From positions 1-52,020 of the forward strand of contig JAEZLJ010000027.1 of NCBI GenBank assembly GCA_023415275.1: a stretch of 52,020 bases of DNA. Reading direction: 5' to 3'. The translations under genes were made by a program, and so were the position numbers. This DNA is from Bacteroidota bacterium (GTDB taxonomy: Bacteria; Bacteroidota; Bacteroidia; Chitinophagales; Chitinophagaceae). Numbering within the stretch: the stretch's first letter is position 1; each line of letters opens with the position of its first letter. This document shows, one piece after another, positions 42,032 to 51,758 of the stretch. The notes under the pieces were generated by a model. That model was given only the letters and a program-made list of their open reading frames with translations, did no database searches and was not told where the DNA came from.

Positions 42032-42715
42032 CTACAATGCAGCCTCTTCCTCAATGATCCTTTCAGCAATTAGCAGATCAACCGGCCGGGTGATCTTGAT
42101 ATTATTTTCTTCACCTTCCACCAGGGAAATTTTCAACCCGTAAGCTTCCACTACGGTGGCCTCATCGGTAAACCTTTCTTTATGGTCAATGCTAAAGGCA
42201 GGCAGTAATATCTTGCTGTGAAAGGTTTGAGGGGTTTGCACCATGACAATACGATTACGATCCAATACTTCATTGTCATTCTTTTCTTCATTGAGAATCC
42301 TGATACTATCACGGGCATGGATAACAGGAACTGCACTGCCCATTTTCAAGGCATGCTCATAACAACGCTGAATAAGATCGGGGCTAACCAGGCAGCGAAC
42401 CGCATCATGAACAAACACAATGGCCTCACCTTCTACCATTCTTAAGCCATTTTGTACGGAATGAAATCGTGTTTCGCCTCCCAGGCCTATTAATATCCTG
42501 TCATAGTCGAAATAGGCATCAATGATCTCTTTGCCCATATCAGCATATTCTTCAGGTAATACAAGGATGATCTGCAGATCGTCATATGTTTCAAGGAATG
42601 TCTTAATAGTATAATAAAGTACCGGCTTATCATTAAGTAATAAGAACTGCTTTGGAATTGAACTGCCCATTCTTTTTCCAGATCCACCAGCAACTATAAC
42701 AGCATATTTTTTCAT
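42032..42715 (-). CDS. ispD: 2-C-methyl-D-erythritol 4-phosphate cytidylyltransferase
   Basis: IspD activates MEP with CTP in the non-mevalonate isoprenoid pathway. The 227-residue protein has AGGSGKRMG (9-17) with Lys22 (PKQF) for the nucleotide, HDAVRCLV for the substrate, and Thr/Asp positions (QTPQTF, TDEATVVE) usual for the family. It stands apart from ispF or other MEP genes in this window. Fused IspDF is ruled out by length. Confidence 0.95.
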   Translation of the reverse strand: MKKYAVIVAGGSGKRMGSSIPKQFLLLNDKPVLYYTIKTFLETYDDLQIILVLPEEYADMGKEIIDAYFDYDRILIGLGGETRFHSVQNGLRMVEGEAIVFVHDAVRCLVSPDLIQRCYEHALKMGSAVPVIHARDSIRILNEEKNDNEVLDRNRIVMVQTPQTFHSKILLPAFSIDHKERFTDEATVVEAYGLKISLVEGEENNIKITRPVDLLIAERIIEEEAAL

Positions 42716-42906
42716 GAGCTTTCTTTAAATGAGGGCCAGAGGCACAGTGCTGTTCTGACACTAATTTACCAGCAAAACAAGGAAAAGGGAGCGACATTTT
42801 AAAAGAAAATAGCCGAAGCGGTGGATATTTGCTCCTGAGCCCGGAAGAGTCCAATGACCAGGAAAGGGCATGGGGTTTAAGACGTATTATAAATCAATAT
42901 CTTATT

Positions 42907-43854
42907 TCACTGGTATATGGCCAGTTCCTTATACCCTTCATTATTGCGCGCAGCACGGTACATTCCAGGGGAATTAAATTGCATGCTTATATTACCATGA
43001 GCATCTACTCCCACCATACCACCTTCTCCCTTCATTTTTACCAGCTTATCGTTCACTACTATATCCATAGCCTGCTGAAGCGAATAATTTTTGTATTCCA
43101 TTAAGCAACTCACATCATAAGCTGCCACAGCGAGCAGGAAGATCTCGCCATGTCCTGTACAACTAATGGCGCATGTATGATTGTTCGCATAGTTGCCACT
43201 GCCTATTACGGGGGTATCCCCTATCCTGTTAAAATTTTTATTTGTCATTCCTCCTGTGCTTGTGGCTGCGGCCAGGTTTCCTGAACTATCACGAGCCACC
43301 ACTCCTACTGTTCCGAATTTTTTATCCTTCCAAAGCTTTTGCCTGGCCGGATCACTGTGGTCTAAGAAGGTTTCTTCCTGGTCTTTGGCTAACAGCCATT
43401 GATCATATCGATGCCGGGTATAGAAATAATCATCAGGTGCTGTGGTAATTTCCCTGCTCACAGCAAAATTGAATGCACCTTCTCCACTTAAAAAAACATG
43501 ATCACTGTGGTTCATGATCTCTGAAGCCAGTAATATTGGGTTTTTAATATTGCGAACACAAGTAACAGCTCCAGCTCGCAGTGAGCTTCCATCCATGATA
43601 CAGGCATCCATTTCGTGGGTGCCTGATCTTGTAAAAACAGATCCGCGGCCGGCATTGAAAAGGATATTATCCTCCAGCAGCATACAACTTTGTGTAACCG
43701 CATCAACAGCCGATCCGCCCTTGTCCAACACAGCATATCCAGCATTTAGTGCCTCTTCAAGCCCCTGAATATACAGTTGCTCCATCTCTCCCGTCATTTC
43801 TTCTTTGAGTATAGTACCAGCACCGCCATGTATTGCAATTGCATATTTGGACAT
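42907..43854 (-). CDS. Isoaspartyl peptidase / L-asparaginase (Ntn-type)
   Basis: A 315-residue precursor that should self-cleave before Thr182 (GTVG) to make alpha and beta subunits; that Thr is the N-terminal nucleophile. STGG (199-202) and GDTPVIGSG (212-220) are the usual substrate-binding motifs. The family hydrolyses beta-aspartyl dipeptides and asparagine. There is no signal peptide, so it is cytosolic, like EcAIII. It lies 73 bp downstream of the heptose-kinase gene on the same strand. Confidence 0.95.
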   Translation of the reverse strand: MSKYAIAIHGGAGTILKEEMTGEMEQLYIQGLEEALNAGYAVLDKGGSAVDAVTQSCMLLEDNILFNAGRGSVFTRSGTHEMDACIMDGSSLRAGAVTCVRNIKNPILLASEIMNHSDHVFLSGEGAFNFAVSREITTAPDDYFYTRHRYDQWLLAKDQEETFLDHSDPARQKLWKDKKFGTVGVVARDSSGNLAAATSTGGMTNKNFNRIGDTPVIGSGNYANNHTCAISCTGHGEIFLLAVAAYDVSCLMEYKNYSLQQAMDIVVNDKLVKMKGEGGMVGVDAHGNISMQFNSPGMYRAARNNEGYKELAIYQ

Positions 43855-43927
43855 ATGAGAGGATTTAGTGGTTATGAGAGAGAAGCCACAAATTTCAGAC
43901 CTCTTATAACTGTATCATTGAAAACGA

Positions 43928-44920
43928 TCAACTATTTAAAAGGAGTTCACATTCGTGCATCAAACGATGTTTGTTGATAGCCACCGTTCCCACTTCCTCG
44001 CAAACCAAACCACCCGCAATATTAGCTACCTCGGCCATTAAGCGCACGTTTTGGGTAGCTGCATAAACCAGTGCCGCCACAGCAATAACCGTATCACCGG
44101 CGCCTGACACATCTGCTATGGCCCTGATATGAGAGGGTATTATTTCGGATGACCTCTCATCACTATAAAACACACCTTTTTCGGAAAGTGTGATAAAGGA
44201 AATTTTATGATGTAGCAAGTGAGACAATTGAGCATGTATATCCTGCAGCAATGCAAGATTAACTTCGGTAAATAAAAAATTCAATGCTTCCTTAGCCTCC
44301 TTGAGGTTGGGTTTAAAAATGGTAACCCCTTTATAATCGAAAAAGTTTTTCCTTTTAGGATCGATGGCTGTTATAATTCCTTCTTTTTTACAAATGGATA
44401 TAATAACTTTTATAACAATCTCTGTCAGCACGCCTTTGTTATAATCTTCCAGTATGACCACATCAGGCTTTACTTCCTTTACAAAGTTTTCAAATAACTC
44501 AATAAGCTTTGTTTCATCTTCCTGGCAAAGATCCCTTGTGATCTCTGCATCGAGCCGCATCATCTGTTGATTGCGGCTTATAACGCGTGTTTTATTTGTG
44601 GTGATCCTGTCGCTGCTTTTGATACAATACCGGGTATTAATGTGATGGTTATCCAATAAGGTGTTAAGCATTGTAGCGTCTTCATCATCACCTGTCACAG
44701 AAAGCACAAATGGTTTAGCACCCAGGGATTGAATATTTAATGCCACATTACCTGCGCCTCCAATACGGTATTCCTTTTTCTTCATGGCTACTATAGGAAC
44801 AGGAGCCTCGGGAGAAATACGATCTACCTCTCCCCACATATAGGTGTCGAGCATGACATCTCCAATTACACCAATTTTAAGAGAAGCGAATCTTTGAAAG
44901 AGGTCCTTGAAGTTTTCCAT
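43928..44920 (-). CDS. rfaE1: D-glycero-beta-D-manno-heptose-7-phosphate kinase homologue
   Basis: A 330-residue PfkB-fold sugar kinase of the RfaE1/HldE kinase-domain type, which adds a phosphate to heptose 7-phosphate for LPS-type heptose activation. IGDVMLDTYMWGEVDRISPEAPVPI is split near the start by the active-site region, GGAGNVALN (54-62) binds sugar, and DVSGAGDT near 270 holds the catalytic Asp and anion hole. There is no C-terminal cytidylyl/adenylyltransferase domain as in HldE. The ATG at 44920 was chosen; a start at 44959 would overlap the permease gene. It begins 7 bp after the APC permease stop, so the two are probably one transcript. No other heptose gene lies in the window. 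Confidence 0.9.
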   Translation of the reverse strand: MENFKDLFQRFASLKIGVIGDVMLDTYMWGEVDRISPEAPVPIVAMKKKEYRIGGAGNVALNIQSLGAKPFVLSVTGDDEDATMLNTLLDNHHINTRYCIKSSDRITTNKTRVISRNQQMMRLDAEITRDLCQEDETKLIELFENFVKEVKPDVVILEDYNKGVLTEIVIKVIISICKKEGIITAIDPKRKNFFDYKGVTIFKPNLKEAKEALNFLFTEVNLALLQDIHAQLSHLLHHKISFITLSEKGVFYSDERSSEIIPSHIRAIADVSGAGDTVIAVAALVYAATQNVRLMAEVANIAGGLVCEEVGTVAINKHRLMHECELLLNS

Positions 44921-44927
44921 GTATTTT

Positions 44928-46370
44928 TTATGCTGCCTTGTTTTGGCGTGCCAAAGCAACGAAATAAATAGGAATTCCGAGAAGTACGATAATCAACCCT
45001 GGCCAGGTAAATTCAGGCTTATAAATGATCAGGAGAATGCAAAACGTCAACCCCATAATGATGTAAATAATTGGCATTACGGGGTATCCAAATGCCTTAT
45101 AGGGACGCTCAAGATCTGGCCTTTTCTTTCTTAAAATAAAAATACCCAGAATGGTAAGCATATAAAACACCACCACTACAAAAGAGATCATATCCAATAA
45201 TTGACCATAGTTGCCGCTTAAGCTCCATAAGCATGCTGCAATGCATTGTATCCATAATCCAATAGCCGGAACAGAATTCTGATTTAAATGGCCCGCTTGT
45301 TTGAAGAAAAGGCCATCGTGCGCCATGGTATAATATACCCGGGCGCCTGCCAATATCAATCCGTTGTTACAGCCAAACGTGGATACCATGATCATCAGCG
45401 CAATTACTATGGTTCCTGCATTACCAAAAATGGCGTGAGAAGCAGCCACGGCTACCCTGTCTTTATCTGCAGACGCAATTTCCTGCAGGGGTAATACGGC
45501 AGTGTACATAATATTGGCTGTAACATAGATAATGGTAACAACGAGTGTTCCAAGAAACAAGCTCAAACCGATGTTTCTTGAAGGTCTTTTTATTTCACCG
45601 GCAATAAAGGTCACGTTGTTCCAGGCATCGCTACTGAAAATAGAACCCACCATTGCCGCGGCAATTGCTCCCAGGGCAGCTGCCATGGTATAGGAACCTA
45701 TAGTACCATCAGTGCCCAGCTTATGTAGATTCCAGGCATCGGTCCAGTTGGCCTTCCAGACATCTCCTTTTGCCATAATCAATCCAAAGACGATCAAACC
45801 AAAAAGACTTAATAATTTGGTGAGGGTGAAAGTGGTCTGAATGAGTTTACCATTCTTAACACCTTTCGTATTGATAAAGGTTAATAGCACTATAACTACT
45901 ATTGATAGCAATTGAGCCGGAGAAATGGTTCTGAAGCCAAGGTCTATGGCTACCAGGTTTTCGCTGAACTGAGGGATCAGATAAGCAGTAAACTTGGCAA
46001 AGGCCACCCCAACTGCAGCAATAGTGGCCGTTTGTATCACTGCGAAGAAGCTCCAACCATATAAAAATCCAATCAATGGATTATACGCCTCTTTAAGATA
46101 TACGTATTGCCCACCTGCCTTGGGGAACATACCACTTAATTCGCCATAACTTAATGCTGCTGTAATAGTCATAAAACCTGTCAATAACCATACGGCTATC
46201 AGCCAGCCAGCACTACCCACATTCCTTGTTATATCTGCACTAACAATAAATATCCCCGACCCAATCATGGACCCTGCAACGATCATGGTAGCATCGAGCA
46301 AACCCAATGATCTTTTAAAGGATTTTTCTTCAACGAATGTTTTTTCAGCAGTCTCGAGTTGTACTTCCAT
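44928..46370 (-). CDS. APC family amino acid permease
   Basis: A 480-residue inner-membrane transporter with about 12 helices. The first helix carries GSMIGSGIF (33-41), the unwound substrate-binding segment of APC transporters, and loop 2-3 has SYGELSGMFPKAGGQYVYLKEA, another APC signature. It should import or exchange amino acids or amines; specificity is not clear. ATG 46370 was chosen over an upstream TTG at 46379. It is directly upstream of the rfaE1 gene. Confidence 0.93.
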   Translation of the reverse strand: MEVQLETAEKTFVEEKSFKRSLGLLDATMIVAGSMIGSGIFIVSADITRNVGSAGWLIAVWLLTGFMTITAALSYGELSGMFPKAGGQYVYLKEAYNPLIGFLYGWSFFAVIQTATIAAVGVAFAKFTAYLIPQFSENLVAIDLGFRTISPAQLLSIVVIVLLTFINTKGVKNGKLIQTTFTLTKLLSLFGLIVFGLIMAKGDVWKANWTDAWNLHKLGTDGTIGSYTMAAALGAIAAAMVGSIFSSDAWNNVTFIAGEIKRPSRNIGLSLFLGTLVVTIIYVTANIMYTAVLPLQEIASADKDRVAVAASHAIFGNAGTIVIALMIMVSTFGCNNGLILAGARVYYTMAHDGLFFKQAGHLNQNSVPAIGLWIQCIAACLWSLSGNYGQLLDMISFVVVVFYMLTILGIFILRKKRPDLERPYKAFGYPVMPIIYIIMGLTFCILLIIYKPEFTWPGLIIVLLGIPIYFVALARQNKAA

Positions 46371-46473
46371 CAACAGCAATTTTTTCCAAGATAAGTATTT
46401 GATATCAGATTGAAAATGAAAATACAGAGTTCTGCTTATGAGAATGACAGTATGAAAACCAGGCTGCTTTTAA

Positions 46474-46503
46474 AAAACGAAAGCCCCGGCTGGCCGGGGC
46501 TTT
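46474..46503 (-). terminator. Terminator of the OmpH-like gene
   Basis: AAAGCCCCGG (46480-46489) pairs with CCGGGGCTTT (46494-46503) around a 4-nt loop. On the minus strand a T-rich stretch (TTCGTTTTTT) follows. It lies about 20 bp after the stop codon. Confidence 0.9.
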
Positions 46504-46521
46504 TAAAAACTTTGTTGCCTA

Positions 46522-47121
46522 TTATTTCTTTTTTGAATATTGTTCATTTAAGCCCTTCACCAGGTCAGCCGTGATATTAAACATGGTATCGCGATAATAA
46601 ATAAAGCCCGGCTCATAAGCAAAGATGTAAGAGTAACCTTTGGATTTATTATATTCTTTTAGAAAATTTTCAATCCTGATTTTCACGTCCTGCATTTTCT
46701 GCATGTAAAGGTTTTGATACTTCTGATCAAGCTCCTGTTTTTTATTGCGGATAGTTTCCTGCATTTGCAACATATCCCTATTTGCATTTTCTGATTGCAC
46801 TTGGTTCATTTGTTGTGCCTGGCTTTGATACTGCTGCAGCTTATCATTGTATCTTTTTTGCCATTGGTTCATCTCTCCATTCATTTTATCTTCTTCACGA
46901 TTCAGTTCAGTTTTAATATCCTTTACCATGGAAAATGAATTAGTAATGGAGTCCAGTTCAAAATAAGCTATCCTAAAATCATTACCAGAAGGATCTCCTT
47001 TAACTGTGGATTGGCTCAATACTTTTTGTTGCGATTTACCATTATTAGAGAAATGGAGATAAAAAAGCACACCCACGAGAATCAAAAGAAAAACATTAAA
47101 AATGAGTAAACCGTTCTTCAT
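46522..47121 (-). CDS. OmpH/Skp-like periplasmic coiled-coil protein
   Basis: The 199-residue protein begins with one hydrophobic segment (about 5-24) that looks more like a membrane anchor than a cleaved signal, since no clear cleavage motif is seen. It continues with the FRIAYFELDSITNSF strand and a long Gln/Lys/Glu-rich coiled coil (about 65-155), then YSYIFAYE and ITADLVKGLNEQY, the OmpH/Skp family end. Skp-type chaperones guide outer-membrane proteins across the periplasm. The ATG at 47121 was chosen; an upstream start at 47223 would add 34 unlikely residues. Confidence 0.86.
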   Translation of the reverse strand: MKNGLLIFNVFLLILVGVLFYLHFSNNGKSQQKVLSQSTVKGDPSGNDFRIAYFELDSITNSFSMVKDIKTELNREEDKMNGEMNQWQKRYNDKLQQYQSQAQQMNQVQSENANRDMLQMQETIRNKKQELDQKYQNLYMQKMQDVKIRIENFLKEYNKSKGYSYIFAYEPGFIYYRDTMFNITADLVKGLNEQYSKKK

Positions 47122-47306
47122 GCTTATTTTTTTGCAAAATAAGGTTTGATACAATGCGAAAGCAGAAAAACCGAGTTGAATTGTGAAACAGTTAACTAAA
47201 GTATTTCTAATACTGCTTATCAATAAAACATCATTGTTACAACCTTAATTTATTATAGAGCAACGTAAGTTATCATTGTTGTTTCCAAGCCACAAATGCT
47301 ACCTAC

Positions 47307-47335
47307 AAAAAAAGGAGTGAGAAACCTCACTCCTT
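47307..47335 (-). terminator. Terminator of rpoC
   Basis: AAGGAGTGAG (47312-47321) pairs with CTCACTCCTT (47326-47335) around a 4-nt loop. On the minus strand a run of about seven T follows. It lies about 25 bp after the rpoC stop and ends the rpoBC transcript. Confidence 0.93.
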
Positions 47336-47360
47336 AGTTATATTTTATATTGTTCAGATC

Positions 47361-50300
47361 TTATTCTTCCTCGTCGAATGCCATAGCTTCTTTAGCAGTT
47401 TGAAGCAGTTCATACTCTTCTTTACTACCAACTATGATATTCTCGAATTCGCGGAGACCAGTACCAGCAGGTATCAAATGACCGGTGATCACGTTTTCCT
47501 TCAATCCAAGCATGTCATCAGTCTTACCTTGTATAGCGGCAGAAGACAATACCTTGGTTGTTTCCTGGAACGATGCAGCTGATATCCAGCTTTGAACACC
47601 CAGGGAAGCCTTGGTAATACCTAGCAAGGTTGGAGCTGATGTGGCCGGGGATGCATCGCGGTATTCCACCAACTTCTTGTCATTGCGACGAAGGATGGAG
47701 TTTTCTTCACGCAATTCACGAAGGCTAACGATCTGGCCGGCTCTCAGTTTAGTTGAATCACCTGGTTCAGTAACAACCTTCTTATCGAAGATGTAATCAT
47801 TCTCCTCCAGGAACTCAAATTTATCAGTGAGATCTTCTTCAAGGAATTTTGTATCACCTGGATCAACAATAGATACCTTACGCATCATCTGGCGAACAAT
47901 TACTTCAATGTGCTTGTCATTGATACGCACACCTTGTAATCGATAAACTTCCTGGATCTCATTCACCACATATTGCTGTACTGCAAATGGTCCCTGGATA
48001 GCCAGGATATCCTGCGGAGAGATCTGTCCGTCTGATAATGGAGAACCAGCTTTAACAAAGTCACCATCCTGTGCCAGTATCTGGCGGGTTAATGGAACCA
48101 GGTATTTTTTGGTCACACCATCTTTTGCTTCGATAATGATCTCGCGGTTACCACGTTTTACAGCACCCATAGTTACCACACCATCAATTTCAGAAACGAT
48201 GGCAGGGTTAGATGGATTACGAGCTTCGAACAATTCTGTTACACGTGGAAGACCACCGGTGATATCTCTTAACTTACCTAATACACGTGGGATTTTCACT
48301 AACACCTGTCCTGCCCTCACTTCTTCACCATCTTCAGGGATAATATGAGATCCGGTTGGAAGGTTATAAGATTTCCTTTCCTTTCCTTCTACAATGATGG
48401 AAGGGATCTTTGTTTTATCACGTGTTTCGATAACAACCTTTTCACGGTGACCTGTTTGCTCATCAGCTTCCTCGCGGAAAGTGATACCCTCTAACACGTT
48501 CTCGAACTTCAACGTACCATTGATCTCGGCAATGATCACATTATTGAATGGATCCCATGTGCAGATCACATCTCCTTTCTTTACCTGCTGACCATCTTTC
48601 ACAGAAAGTGTAGCACCGTAAGGAATATTATTGGTGATTAATAAACGATCATTTTTAGTATCCATGATACGTGCTTCACCTGTACGGCCAATAACAACCT
48701 GGATCTTATCTCCTTCATTGTTAGTAGTGGTAACAGAACGAACACCGTCAAACTGGATAGTACCATCGAATTTAGCAGTCATGGTAGATTCAACTGCTGC
48801 AGAACCAGCCACACCACCCACGTGGAAGGTACGAAGTGTCAACTGTGTACCTGGTTCACCGATTGACTGTGCTGCAATGATACCAACTGCATCACCACGC
48901 TGTGCCAGGTAACCTGTTGCTAGGTTCTTACCATAACACTTCACACAAGTACCACGCTTGCTTTCGCAGGTAAGTACGGAGCGAATTTCAACGGTTTCTA
49001 TACCTGCTTCCTCAATGCGGTTTGCAATATTATTTGTGATCTCTTCACCTGCACCCACCAACAACTGGTCTGTTACAGGATCGTACACATCATGAAGAGA
49101 CATACGACCTTCAATACGGTCAGACAATGGTTCAATGATGTCCTCATTATCTTTTAACGCTGAAGTGGCGATACCACGAAGGGTACCACAATCTTCTTCA
49201 GTGATTACCACATCTTGTGAAACGTCTACCAGACGACGAGTCAGGTAACCGGCATCCGCTGTTTTAAGGGCCGTATCGGCAAGACCTTTACGGGCACCGT
49301 GCGTAGAGATAAAGTAATCCAATACATTCAATCCACCTTTAAAGTTGGAAAGGATCGGATTTTCAATGATCTCAGAACCAGTAGATCCGGATTTTCTTGG
49401 CTTAGCCATCAATCCTCTCATACCAGCCAACTGTTTGATCTGTTGCTTGGAACCACGGGCACCTGAATCAAGCATCATAAACACAGAGTTGAACCCTTGT
49501 TTATCTGATGCCAACTCGCGGATCAATGTTTCAGTGATACGTGTATCAACACGGGACCAAATGTCAACGATCTGGTTGTAACGCTCGTTGTTGGTAATCA
49601 AACCCATGTTATAGTTCTCCCACACCTCTTCTACTTCACCTTTGGCATTATCCAATAGCTCTTGTTTGATCTCAGGAATGATCAGGTCATTGATAGAGAA
49701 TGACAGACCACCCTGGAAGGCTGTGCGGAATCCTAATTGCTTAATATCATCCAAAAACTTGGCAGTCTTTGGAATATTTGTAATGGTAATGATGTCCCCG
49801 ATGATTTCACGAAGATTCTTCTTAGTTAAAAGGGCATTTACAAATCCAACTTCTTTTGGTACAAACTGGTTGAACAAAACACGGCCTACGGTGGTATCGA
49901 TCAATTTGTGAGAAAGAACGCCGTCATCAGCACGAACGTTTGTTTTCACCTTGATCCATGCGTGCAGGTCAATTGTTTTTTCATTGTAAGCAATGAGCAC
50001 TTCTTCCTCGCTGTAAAAAGCCTTTCCTTCACCGCGAACCTTTTCTGTTTCAGTAGACTTTTTACCTTTTGAAATATAATACAGACCCAATACCATGTCC
50101 TGTGAAGGAAGGGTGATTGGCGTACCATTTTGCGGGTTCAAAATGTTATGTGAAGCCAGCATCAACAATTGGGCTTCCAGGATAGCAGCATGGCTCAACG
50201 GCACGTGAACCGCCATCTGGTCACCGTCAAAGTCGGCGTTGAAGGCTGTGGTAACCAATGGGTGAAGCTGGATCGCTTTACCTTCTACCAATTTAGGCTG

Positions 50301-51656
50301 GAAGGCCTGGATAGATAAACGGTGCAATGTTGGGGCACGATTTAACATTACCGGGTGACCTTTCAGAATATTTTCAAGAATATCCCAAACAACAGCTTCT
50401 TTCTTATCTACCAATTTACGGGCAGACTTTACTGTTTTTACGATACCTCTTTCAATCAATTTACGGATGATAAACGGCTTAAATAACTCAGCTGCCATAT
50501 CTTTTGGCAACCCGCACTCATATAATTTGAGCTCAGGACCAACCACGATTACAGAACGACCAGAGTAGTCAACACGTTTACCTAAAAGGTTTTGACGGAA
50601 ACGACCTTGCTTTCCTTTCAATACATCAGAAAGTGATTTCAAAGCACGTCCACCTTCAGCTTTAACGGCGTTTGATTTACGGCTGTTATCAAACAAGCTA
50701 TCGACAGCTTCCTGTAACATACGCTTTTCATTACGCAGGATCACCTCAGGCGCTTTGATCTCCAACAAACGCTTCAAACGGTTGTTACGGATGATCACAC
50801 GACGATAAAGATCGTTAAGGTCAGAAGACGCAAAGCGACCACCATCAAGAGGTACTAATGGACGTAATTCCGGTGGAATAACAGGGATGTATTGCATTAC
50901 CATCCATTCCGGACGGTTAGAAATTCTTGTCTGGGCATCACGGAAAGATTCAACAACAGACAAACGCTTTAAAGCGTCGGCCTTACGTTGCTGTGAAGTC
51001 TCCGTTGCTGCTGCATTACGCAGGTCAAAGGATAACTGATCCAGGTCGATCCTTGCCAACAGGTCGTGAACTGCTTCCGCACCCATTTTAGCAATGAACT
51101 TATTAGGATCTTCATCAGGCAGGTACTGGTTATCTTTTGGAAGAGTATCCAGTATATCCAGGTATTCTTCTTCGGTTAAAAGATCACCATAGTTTTGGCC
51201 TTTGTCGGCACGGATACCTGATTGTATCACTACAAAACGCTCGTAGTAAACAATAGTTTCCAGCTTCTTGGAACTCATTCCAAGTAAGTAGCCAATTTTA
51301 TTAGGCAATGATTTGAAGTACCAAATATGCACAACAGGTACCACCAGTTTGATATGGCCCATGCGCTCACGACGAACCTTCTTCTCAGTAACCTCTACAC
51401 CGCAACGGTCGCATACAATGCCTTTATAACGAATACGCTTATACTTTCCGCAAGCACATTCGTAATCCTTTACTGGTCCAAAAATTCTTTCGCAGAACAA
51501 ACCATCTCTTTCAGGTTTGTAGGTACGATAGTTAATGGTTTCGGGCTTCAGTACTTCACCAAAGCTTTTTTCCAGAATACTATCAGGAGAAGCTAATCCG
51601 ATGGTAATTTTTGAAAATTGTGGTCTCGGACGATTATCTCTTTTATTAAAAGCCAT
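47361..51656 (-). CDS. rpoC: DNA-directed RNA polymerase subunit beta'
   Basis: The catalytic large subunit of RNA polymerase, 1431 residues. The first zinc site has Cys67, Cys69, Cys82 and Cys85 (CACGKYK and CDRCG). The active-site motif NADFDGDQMAVH starts at residue 473 and its three Asp bind the catalytic magnesium. The second zinc site is in EEDCGT plus CESKRGTCVKC. The trigger-loop region (AAQSIGEPGTQLTLRTFHVGG, split around residue 930) is intact. It is downstream of rpoB in the normal order and closed by a strong terminator. Confidence 0.99.
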   Translation of the reverse strand: MAFNKRDNRPRPQFSKITIGLASPDSILEKSFGEVLKPETINYRTYKPERDGLFCERIFGPVKDYECACGKYKRIRYKGIVCDRCGVEVTEKKVRRERMGHIKLVVPVVHIWYFKSLPNKIGYLLGMSSKKLETIVYYERFVVIQSGIRADKGQNYGDLLTEEEYLDILDTLPKDNQYLPDEDPNKFIAKMGAEAVHDLLARIDLDQLSFDLRNAAATETSQQRKADALKRLSVVESFRDAQTRISNRPEWMVMQYIPVIPPELRPLVPLDGGRFASSDLNDLYRRVIIRNNRLKRLLEIKAPEVILRNEKRMLQEAVDSLFDNSRKSNAVKAEGGRALKSLSDVLKGKQGRFRQNLLGKRVDYSGRSVIVVGPELKLYECGLPKDMAAELFKPFIIRKLIERGIVKTVKSARKLVDKKEAVVWDILENILKGHPVMLNRAPTLHRLSIQAFQPKLVEGKAIQLHPLVTTAFNADFDGDQMAVHVPLSHAAILEAQLLMLASHNILNPQNGTPITLPSQDMVLGLYYISKGKKSTETEKVRGEGKAFYSEEEVLIAYNEKTIDLHAWIKVKTNVRADDGVLSHKLIDTTVGRVLFNQFVPKEVGFVNALLTKKNLREIIGDIITITNIPKTAKFLDDIKQLGFRTAFQGGLSFSINDLIIPEIKQELLDNAKGEVEEVWENYNMGLITNNERYNQIVDIWSRVDTRITETLIRELASDKQGFNSVFMMLDSGARGSKQQIKQLAGMRGLMAKPRKSGSTGSEIIENPILSNFKGGLNVLDYFISTHGARKGLADTALKTADAGYLTRRLVDVSQDVVITEEDCGTLRGIATSALKDNEDIIEPLSDRIEGRMSLHDVYDPVTDQLLVGAGEEITNNIANRIEEAGIETVEIRSVLTCESKRGTCVKCYGKNLATGYLAQRGDAVGIIAAQSIGEPGTQLTLRTFHVGGVAGSAAVESTMTAKFDGTIQFDGVRSVTTTNNEGDKIQVVIGRTGEARIMDTKNDRLLITNNIPYGATLSVKDGQQVKKGDVICTWDPFNNVIIAEINGTLKFENVLEGITFREEADEQTGHREKVVIETRDKTKIPSIIVEGKERKSYNLPTGSHIIPEDGEEVRAGQVLVKIPRVLGKLRDITGGLPRVTELFEARNPSNPAIVSEIDGVVTMGAVKRGNREIIIEAKDGVTKKYLVPLTRQILAQDGDFVKAGSPLSDGQISPQDILAIQGPFAVQQYVVNEIQEVYRLQGVRINDKHIEVIVRQMMRKVSIVDPGDTKFLEEDLTDKFEFLEENDYIFDKKVVTEPGDSTKLRAGQIVSLRELREENSILRRNDKKLVEYRDASPATSAPTLLGITKASLGVQSWISAASFQETTKVLSSAAIQGKTDDMLGLKENVITGHLIPAGTGLREFENIIVGSKEEYELLQTAKEAMAFDEEE

Positions 51657-51721
51657 CTTTATTTAATATTTAAGATGTAATGTTTAAAATTTTGTAACAG
51701 GGTTGTGACCGATATAAGAAG

Positions 51722-51753
51722 TAAGACATTCCGTACAGGTACGGAATGTCTTA
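51722..51753 (-). repeat. 15-bp hairpin in the rpoB-rpoC spacer
   Basis: TAAGACATTCCGTAC (51722-51736) and GTACGGAATGTCTTA (51739-51753) are perfectly complementary around AG. On the minus strand only a weak T-rich tail (TACTTCTTATA) follows. It lies 5 bp after the rpoB stop and may cause pausing, partial termination or RNA processing between the two genes. Confidence 0.75.
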
Positions 51754-51758
51754 ATATA

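Noticed and set aside
47122..47223. Longer N-terminus of the OmpH-like protein
   Set aside because: The added 34 residues precede the natural hydrophobic anchor and have no family counterpart.
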